Positions 57,586-64,000 of a stretch of DNA of 64,000 bases are shown piece by piece (the stretch's first letter is position 1; every line of letters begins with the position of its first letter). The notes beneath the pieces are model-generated. The model was not told where the DNA came from. It saw only the letters and a program-made list of their open reading frames with translations, and did no database searches. This DNA is from Zygotorulaspora mrakii (taxonomy: Eukaryota; Ascomycota; Saccharomycetes; Saccharomycetales; Saccharomycetaceae). The DNA lies in NCBI RefSeq assembly GCF_013402915.1, contig NC_050723.1, positions 558,001 to 622,000 on the forward strand, in the 5' to 3' direction. The position numbers were made by a program, and so were the translations under genes.

Positions 57586-60166
57586 ACAGCAGCAACAACA
57601 GCAACAGCAACAGCAGCAACACCAAAGGGTTCAAAGTATGAGCAACAATGCTCCGCAGCAGCAACAGAACCAACAAAGATCTGGTGAATTACCAAATGTT
57701 CTAGGACAAATAAATCAAATTTTCACACCAGATGAACAAAGAGCTTTATTACATGAAGCTATGGAAGCTAGTAAAAACTTCCAAAAGACACAATTTGGTG
57801 TTAATATGACTGATGCAAATAAGCAGAATTTTATTAGAAAATATATCAATCAAAAAGCTTTGAAAAAAATCCAAAATGTCCGATTAGCACAAATGGCGGC
57901 CAGTGGAGCTAATCAACCAAAGTCGCGACCACAACAGCAACAACAGCAACAACAGCAACAACAGCAACAACAGCAACAACAGCAACAACAGCAACAACAG
58001 CAACAGACATTGCCACAACAAGTGTCTCAACAGATGTCCCAACAAATACCATTGCAACAGCAGCAACAGCAGCAACAGCAGCAACAGCAACGCTTGAGGA
58101 ATATTAGCGCGAACATGAAAAGCCAGCTACCAAACGGTAACCAATTGAATGCCAATCCTGCTGTGCAGGCAAATGTACCGCAAGCAGGATCCATGAGAAA
58201 CATGAATAGGGTGCCCGCCCAACAAGCGACGACTCCACAGGTTCAAGCTGCGCAAGTTAGACCAGCAGTTTTACAGGCCTTCGCACCTACTCCTCAAGAT
58301 GTTGAAGTTGTCAAACGTATATCGACTGAAGCAGCAAGAACACCACTGAGACTAACAGATTTGACGAATACGTTGACAACCCAAGAACGCGAAGATATCA
58401 AAAGAAAACTTTATTTGAATCAGCAACTATTTGCCCAAGTTAGTAACTATGCTCCACAAGTTTATGTTTTAACGAAAAGTGAAAATTTCTTAAAAGAGGT
58501 TCTGCAATTGAGAATATTTGTCAAGGAAATTCTAGAGAAATGCTCAAAGGGAATATACGTTGTGAAATCTGACACTGTCGATAAATTAATAATGAAATAT
58601 CAGAAATACTGGGAAAGTATGAAAATTCAACTATTGAGAAGACAGCAGTTGATCCAGCAGCAGCAGCAACAGCAACAACAGCAACAACAGGTTGACAATA
58701 ATCAAGGCGGGCCAAGTATTTCTCAGCAGCAACAGAGGGTCCAAGGCTCCATGCAGCATATACAACAGCAATTGCAACAGAAACAGCGTCAACAGCAACA
58801 GCAACAGCAACAGCAACATCAACAACAACAACAGCAGCAGCAGCAGCAACAGCTACAGCAACAGCAACAGCAATTACAGCTACAGCAACAGCAACAGCAA
58901 CAGCAACAACAACAACAACATCAACAACAACATCAGCACCATCAACAACAACAACAACAACAACAACAACATCTTCATCATCCTGCTATGAATAGTAGTA
59001 CTGGAACACCCATTGTTGCACCTAATCAGGCTGCCATGGCGGCGGCCGCAGCGATGTCAGGTAATACTTCAAGTTCCAATTATCAACATATTTTACCAGA
59101 GACCGGTGCTGCGGCGCCACCTACCTCAGCCGTTCCTCATACGTCAAACAGCGGATTAGGATTAGATTTCTTGGCTTCTCCAGATTTGGCAGTAATTTCA
59201 CCAAATGTTGGTTCATCTCCTAAGAGAGATCTCGGCAAAGTTGCTGCAGCCAATCAAAGCAGAGCGAAGTCCAAAAGACCTTCATCGATTAATCCATCTC
59301 AATCAAATGCTGCTACTCCTAACATTTTGCATGCTGCTGTGCCCAGTAGGTCAGCCACACCTGCAACCGCCAACTTTTCTTCTGCTGGATCTCCTCTAGT
59401 CATGAACAAGCCTATTTCTGTATCCCAGAAAACTCCATCACCATTGACTGTCCCTCACCTAACACAAGGGCAAAATGTAGGTTCGAATTCAAATATCGAT
59501 AATCCCTTCAAGGAGGAAGAAGAAAAGTTAAGAAGTTTGAACATTCGCAAAGCAGAGATTATATCACGCTTTAAGCACCGTCAAGAAATTTTCAGTAAAT
59601 CACCTGTTGATATCTTCTTATCAACATTAGCAGATTGCTTTTCTGTAAAAGATGAAGAAGTTGAAATTGTTTCGACAATTCCTCAAAATATTATCGATCA
59701 AGTGAACGGTACTGCTAAGAAAAGATTAAGTAAAGCCGCACAGAGAGCCAAGGAGCAAGATGTCGTTTCTTTAAATATTAAGGACAATAAGTTAATAATG
59801 GAGAGTAAAATGGGACCATCATCGAGCTCATATGGCATATCAACAGACGCTTTATCCGCAATTTTCAGGAATGTTTCCGGAGCAGGAGTAATACACAACA
59901 TGTGTTTCTACGATTCCTCATCAGGCGAGAACTTTTCAAATCAAAATAACACAAAGAAGAGAAAGCTGGAAGATGCTGAGATCAGTCCAACAAATTCCAA
60001 TGTTTCGCCATCATCTTCTTTGATGAGTGATTCAAAAAAAGTTAAAATTGACTCTCCCGAAGATATGTTTTCAGGAAAGTGCAACGCAGAACAAACTTCC
60101 AAACAAACAACAAGCTCAGTGCCAGCTAACATATGGGACTGGAACTTTTGGTCAGAAATGAGGTAA
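56789..60166 (+). CDS. GAL11: Med15/Gal11, Mediator tail subunit
   Basis: 1125 residues from ATG at 56789 (longer frame begins with TTG); S. cerevisiae about 1081. The KIX activator-binding domain is at about 10-90 (LSLEERSKNVNDLLLVLMDI, then KNFEAALYAKSSSKKEYMDS). Activator-binding regions follow between polyGln blocks: QMKVAPIPRELLQRIPNVPA, GQINQIFTPDEQRALLHEAM, and VSNYAPQVYVLTKSENFLKE with YQKYWESMKIQLLRRQQ. The C-terminal Mediator-association part holds EISRFKHRQEIFSKSPVDIF-like sequence and ends IWDWNFWSEM. Med15 links activators such as Gal4, Gcn4 and Pdr1 to RNA polymerase II. Confidence 0.98.
57205..58990 (+). repeat. GAL11: GAL11 polyglutamine blocks (at least five)
   Basis: CAG/CAA runs occur near 57205-57243, 57526-57620, 57930-58008, 58055-58089, 58656-58690 and 58790-58970, some with His. 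Both codons are mixed in irregular order. All lie between conserved activator-binding segments. Open frames on the other strand here (poly-Leu, poly-Val/Ala) are shadows. Confidence 0.95.
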
Positions 60167-60583
60167 ACTTTGTGTAATATATAAATATATATAACGTTTA
60201 ACTGTATCAGGATATACCAGCAAGAATTAAGGATGATTTTCGCCGGAAGTACTTGATTGATAGGTTCTACATTTCAACTATTTGTATCCTCAACCCAACT
60301 AAGAAGTTGTCCCATTCAAATGAATAAAACACATAAGTTATATGAACAAAATCATGGCAAGAGTATCAATATGGTGAAAGTTAAAACATGAAAAGTTGGT
60401 CGGCCAGGATTCTAAAAATCGCTACATCAAAATACCGTTTTTATGTATTTTGTTTTTCTGTCATCGGGGTAATTTCATCGAGAGCCTGACTTCATATCAA
60501 AAAATCAAACACCTAAGGCTCTATAAGATGATAGATCTGCAGAGAAATCGGCAGCTACATTTAACGTGAGGCATTGAGCGAGG
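60167..60583 (+). promoter_or_regulatory. GAL11 3' flank and GSH2 promoter
   Basis: 417 bp. The GAL11 end is followed by tatataaatatatataacg (60178-60197), typical of yeast polyadenylation efficiency elements. I looked for a Yap1 site (TTACTAA or TTAGTAA), expected for GSH2, and found no clear one. Confidence 0.4.
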
Positions 60584-62029
60584 ATGACCACCAATTGCTC
60601 ATTTCCCAATATACCAGATGATAGATTGAAGCGTGAACTTCTTCCAGAAACCTATCAATGGTGTTTAACGAACGGTCTTGTCATGTATCCCATTAACTTT
60701 CAGCAGGAACAAACAATGATTGCACCTGTAACGCTATATCCAACACCATTACCAAGAAGAAGTTTTGAAAGTGCAGAAGACGTGCAGAAGATCTACAACG
60801 AATTATATGCCAAAATCTCTCAGGATTCAGGAGGCTGGCTGACAAATGAAACTATCAAACTGGCAAATTTCGACTCTGAATTTACAGGTAAGCTCTGGAA
60901 ACTGTATCTAGAAGCTGTTAAAAATGGAATTACACAGAAATTAAAGCTTGGTGTCTTTCGATCCGATTACTTGGTTGATAAGAGGAGTACTGATATTAAA
61001 CAGGTGGAATTTAATACTGTTTCTGTTTCATTCGGAGGTTTATCCACAAAAGTGGGTCAACTGCACAATTATCTGAATGAAACTGGCAGCTATTCACTGG
61101 GAACTAAATTTTATCAACAAGAAATTCCTACATCAGAATCTGACTCTTTGCTTGCTAAAGGTCTAGCTGCCGCTGTCAAAAAATATGACCCGGTTCTCGA
61201 GAACCCTATCGTCGCATTTATAACACAAGACAATGAGAGAAACGTTTTTGATCAAAGAGTTATTGAATATAATTTGCTAAAAGAATATGGAATACGTTCT
61301 ATTAGATTAACACTTGATGAGGTCCAAGAAAGAACTTATGTCAAAGACGAGAAGCGGAGATTGTTTGTGAAATCTAGTGATCAAGAAATAGCACTAGTTT
61401 ATTTTAGAGCGGGCTATTCGCCAACGGATTTCAAATCACAAATATCTTGGGATAACAGATTGGTATTAGAAACGAGCTATGCCATCAAAGCGCCTGATTT
61501 AATGACACAATTATCAGGTACAAAGAAAATTCAACAACTATTAACGGACGAGCTGACATTATCTAAATTTATTGATGACGAATCTACCAGAAGGAGAATT
61601 CTTTCAACTTTTGTAAAAATATATCCCTTGGATGATACTCCCTTGGGGAAACAGGGAAAAAAATTTGCATTGGAATCGCCACATAAATACGTATTGAAAC
61701 CTCAAAGAGAAGGTGGAGGAAATAATATCTACAAAGGAGATATTCCTGATTTCTTAAATAAAACTCCTGTAGATCAATGGAGCGCTTACGTTCTAATGGA
61801 ATTGATAGAGCCAAATTCAACCGAAGGTAACATCGTATTGCGTGGGAATGAAATGTTTAAGGAACCAATTTTGAGTGAATTGGGCATCTTTGGGTGCATT
61901 CTTTTCAACGAAACAGAAGTATTTTACAATGAATATGCTGGTTGGTTGCTTAGATCAAAATTCAACAGCTCCAATGAAGGTGGAGTTGCTGCTGGATTTG
62001 GTTGTGTCGATAGTATTGTTTTAGTTTGA
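60584..62029 (+). CDS. GSH2: Glutathione synthetase
   Basis: 481 residues (S. cerevisiae about 491). The eukaryotic GSH synthetase family is evident from DSEFTGKLWKLYLEAVKNG, LGVFRSDYLVDKRS, IKQVEFNTVSVSFGGLSTKV and AFITQDNERNVFDQRVIEYN. The glycine-rich ATP loop PQREGGGNN is at 373-381. The C-terminal ELGIFGCILFNE, LLRSKFNSSNEGGVAAGFGC closes the active site. It joins gamma-glutamylcysteine and glycine with ATP in the last step of glutathione synthesis. ATG at 60584 (aggATG). It is convergent with RRT8, as YOL049W and YOL048C are. Confidence 0.98.
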   Translation: MTTNCSFPNIPDDRLKRELLPETYQWCLTNGLVMYPINFQQEQTMIAPVTLYPTPLPRRSFESAEDVQKIYNELYAKISQDSGGWLTNETIKLANFDSEFTGKLWKLYLEAVKNGITQKLKLGVFRSDYLVDKRSTDIKQVEFNTVSVSFGGLSTKVGQLHNYLNETGSYSLGTKFYQQEIPTSESDSLLAKGLAAAVKKYDPVLENPIVAFITQDNERNVFDQRVIEYNLLKEYGIRSIRLTLDEVQERTYVKDEKRRLFVKSSDQEIALVYFRAGYSPTDFKSQISWDNRLVLETSYAIKAPDLMTQLSGTKKIQQLLTDELTLSKFIDDESTRRRILSTFVKIYPLDDTPLGKQGKKFALESPHKYVLKPQREGGGNNIYKGDIPDFLNKTPVDQWSAYVLMELIEPNSTEGNIVLRGNEMFKEPILSELGIFGCILFNETEVFYNEYAGWLLRSKFNSSNEGGVAAGFGCVDSIVLV

Positions 62030-62118
62030 TAGATATTTTTCTAAGATAGCAGAATGCATACTTTTTAACCATCTTTCACTAGAGCATGCTATTAAACAAA
62101 ATTGATATAGATGTATAG

Positions 62119-63190
62119 TCAAGAGCGCTTTTTTATCAATTCGACTCCCCATCTAGCAGCGCCAGCTGTATTGCTAGTTATGGTGAAGATTGAAACTAAA
62201 GGAAGCATCTCAAGAAAACCTGCCGCCATCCCAAATGAAAGAAAGAGACCTATATGTTCATATTGGAAATCTTTTGCTTGATCTTTGCTAATACCTTTCA
62301 ATGTGAAGTATCTTCCCATATATGAAAACGCTCTTCTACCACTTATCAATTGATTTGCAATAGTTGGACCAATCAATGGAACAACCGATATCGAAGATAT
62401 TATAAGCAGGATAAGTATACTTCTCAATATGCTAACACACCATGTTGGTAGTGAAAAAATCCAAAACTCAGGCATTGTCCAATTTGCCTTGAATTCTTGT
62501 TTTGGAGATATTTTAATATACTTTGCACTCCTTAGGAACTCATGTTGTCCATGCAAATATAGCGTCGTATCGAAAATATTATTATAAATAGGTGTGAGAA
62601 CAATATTTCTACAAACCATTGCCGTCAGAGCATTAGTTTGCAAGAGCCATTGAATGTTAACTATTATGACACCTAAAGGTCCCAAAGCCACTATTGCCCA
62701 CGCCAAAACTGTAGGCATAATAATTGTATAGTACAAGATACCAATTGTCAAAAAAATTATCAAATAACAAACTCCAAAAATTAACAATTGCCCCCAATAC
62801 ACTCTGTGCGTAGAAATTAAAATAAGGCCCTTTTCCGATTGTGGCTATGTTAGTATTGAACTCTTTTTCAGATGTCTAGTAATGTGATTTTTTATCACAT
62901 ACAATGAATGGATATTTAAAGGTATTACCCAGAAAAAAGTCCTTCAAAAAGTTTCTCTTAACATATTCCCTCCGTCTCTTGAGAGTTGCCAGAGCTACAT
63001 TTTTCCACTGTTTGAACAGAATAGGAATTCTATCAAGTATCGGCAACTCAATATTGGCCTTTGGATCCAAATGGGAACTTGTTTCATTTGATTGGCTGAT
63101 CTCAGGGGGTAGAGGCTCCTCTGCTCTCGAAAAATCTTGCTCTGCTCGATAATCTGTATAACTGATTATAACGGTATCGTGTCCTTTCAT
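62119..63190 (-). CDS. RRT8: Rrt8, EI24/CysZ-like membrane protein of spore-wall/lipid-droplet family, two exons
   Basis: Two open frames are joined by a short intron: exon 1 63190-62903 and exon 2 62829-62119 (or from 62844). This gives about 332 residues (S. cerevisiae about 368). Exon 1 encodes a soluble charged start (MKGHDTVIISYTDYRAEQD) up to FFLGNTFKYPFI. Exon 2 encodes several membrane segments (YWGQLLIFGVCYLIIFLTIG; LRSILILLIISSISVVPLIG) and ISGRRAFSYMGRYFTLKG. Exon 2 alone lacks an ATG until deep in the first helix. An alternative ATG is at 63226; 63190 has A at -3. Rrt8 locates to lipid droplets and helps make the dityrosine spore-wall layer. It sits next to its paralogue LDS2. Confidence 0.85.
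62830..62902 (-). other. RRT8: RRT8 intron (inferred; 3' end ambiguous)
   Basis: 5' GTATGT (62902-62897) and branch TACTAAC (62855-62849) are perfect. Two 3' AGs keep the frame: ATAG ending at 62845, only about 5 nt from branch A, and AAAG ending at 62830, about 20 nt away. The second distance is normal for yeast, so I prefer it (73 nt); the first would give 58 nt and add PQSEK. Confidence 0.85.
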
Positions 63191-63756
63191 TTTGCCCAAC
63201 GTTATAATTGTTGCCAGAGTGTACATATGAAGTTTGATCAAATAATCATCCTTTTAAATGTTTGAAATGCGACACAAAAAATAAATTAATTTATTATTGT
63301 CATAGTGACAGAAAAAAGAGAGAAAGATACGGTCGAGCAGACATTTATCCTCAGGCAGCTACCGCTAGCCTGAGTTTTTATGTTGGTAAGAGAGGTACCT
63401 TGCTGCGATTGATAGGTATAAAAGACCTCGATTTCCCTTTCAATTAAGTGATTACGCCAAATAAACGGGATTAAATAGCAGCAGCTTCTGAACTGAACAT
63501 AAAACTGACCTACAACCATGTGTGGGGTGCATCTATTTCTGTTCTCTACACTGTCTCATCAGGGATACTGGTGTTTAATAGTGTAACCTATCTGCACCTA
63601 GCTACGATTAGTACTTGAGCGATATCTCATGATAATACTAAAAGAGCCCTTGAGTGTTGTTGCACTTCCTTGCATTTCTCAGCTCAATATTGTCACGTTC
63701 GTTCCTTTTGAATGAAATATATCATTTTATTATATGTAATCTGTATAGTAGCTACT
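63191..63756 (-). promoter_or_regulatory. RRT8 upstream / LDS2 3' flank
   Basis: 566 bp between two minus-strand genes. Short open frames (63262-63447, 63286-63519) start on non-conserved codons and resemble nothing. No tRNA or repeat seen. I did not find a clear mid-sporulation element. Confidence 0.35.
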
Positions 63757-64000
63757 TTAAATATTTCTAATTGCCCACAAGGCTGCACCAATAGTATTTG
63801 TGCAGAGGGCGAAACCAGATAAGATTGGAATAGTTTCTAATAAACCACAAGACATACCAAATGCAGTATATTGACCAAAATGCTCAAAAAACTCATCCTT
63901 GCGCTGTAAATTATTATAACCTCTCAGTCTGAGACATTTCGAGAAAAATGTTTTAGCAATAAATGGTGACATTAAATATGTAAACATAAATGGGCCTAAG
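63757..64000 (-). CDS. LDS2: Lds2-like membrane protein, C-terminal part only
   Basis: The last 80 or so codons of a gene that continues past the right edge. The frame stays open to the edge (LGPFMFTYLMSPFIAK...). The end GQYTAFGMSCGLLETIPILS and ALCTNTIGAALWAIRNI parallels the RRT8 end (GLFLSFGMAAGFLEMLPLVS; ITSNTAGAARWGVEL), so the two are tandem paralogues of the EI24/CysZ type. Position after RRT8 matches YOL047C (LDS2), a spore-wall and lipid-droplet protein. S. cerevisiae LDS2 has an intron nearer the 5' end; that part is outside the window. Confidence 0.85.
   Translation of the reverse strand, partial: LGPFMFTYLMSPFIAKTFFSKCLRLRGYNNLQRKDEFFEHFGQYTAFGMSCGLLETIPILSGFALCTNTIGAALWAIRNI

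Noticed and set aside
63990..64000. CTTAGGC on the minus strand at the right edge, inside the LDS2 frame, as a second +1 shift site
   Set aside because: The frame in use reads C-TTA-GGC and the upstream frame is outside the window, so there is no evidence of a needed shift. LGPF also fits the RRT8-like PLIGP without a shift.

Overview
The window is nuclear DNA from a budding yeast of the family Saccharomycetaceae. The genes are close-packed and mostly intronless, and the few introns have yeast-type signals (GTATGT, TACTAAC). Gene order interleaves the left arm of S. cerevisiae chromosome I (YAL033W to YAL019W) with chromosome XV (YOR336W to YOR321W), with relative orientations kept. Pairs that S. 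cerevisiae keeps as whole-genome-duplication duplicates (SNC1/SNC2, MYO2/MYO4, FRT1/FRT2, PMT2/PMT3) each occur once. This is the layout expected of a lineage that did not go through the duplication (Kluyveromyces, Lachancea, Zygosaccharomyces, Torulaspora or similar); I cannot fix the genus. Gene names rest on remembered S. cerevisiae proteins and gene order; no database search was run.

Layout from left to right: KRE5 (5' part only, minus), ALA1 (+), POP5 (+), PRP45 (-), GIP4 (-), MRS2 (-), VMA4 (-), MIP1 (+), an NSRP1-like coiled-coil gene (-), SCD5 (+), SNC (+, one intron), MYO2 (-), FRT (+), SAW1 (+, newly inferred intron), PRO2 (+), DRS2 (-), MAK16 (-), LTE1 (-), LDB19 (+), PMT2 (-), FUN26 (-), CCR4 (-), ATS1/KTI13 (-, +1 frameshift), FUN30 (+). 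A second synteny block from chromosome XV then follows: GAL11/MED15 (+), GSH2 (+), RRT8 (-, intron), LDS2 (-, cut by the window edge).

These are ordinary chromosomal housekeeping genes rather than one pathway. Themes recur: secretion and polarity (SNC, MYO2, DRS2, SCD5, LTE1, LDB19), protein phosphatase-1 targeting (GIP4, SCD5), mitochondria (MRS2, MIP1, the upstream start of ALA1), cell-wall glycans (KRE5, PMT2) and transcription or mRNA turnover (MED15, CCR4, FUN30). I see no mobile elements, tRNA genes, rRNA, CRISPR or centromere.

The most notable signals lie in gene structure. ATS1/KTI13 can only be read full length through a +1 shift at CTT-AGG-C, the heptamer used by Ty1 and ABP140, inside its first RCC1 blade. 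Because Kti13 supports Elongator-dependent modification of wobble uridines, including in an arginine tRNA, a feedback loop is conceivable. ALA1 has an in-frame ACG 24 codons upstream that opens a presequence-like extension. SAW1 has an 11-nt first exon and a 70-nt intron that restore a gap-free N-terminus. RRT8 is split by a short intron with two in-frame 3' splice choices.
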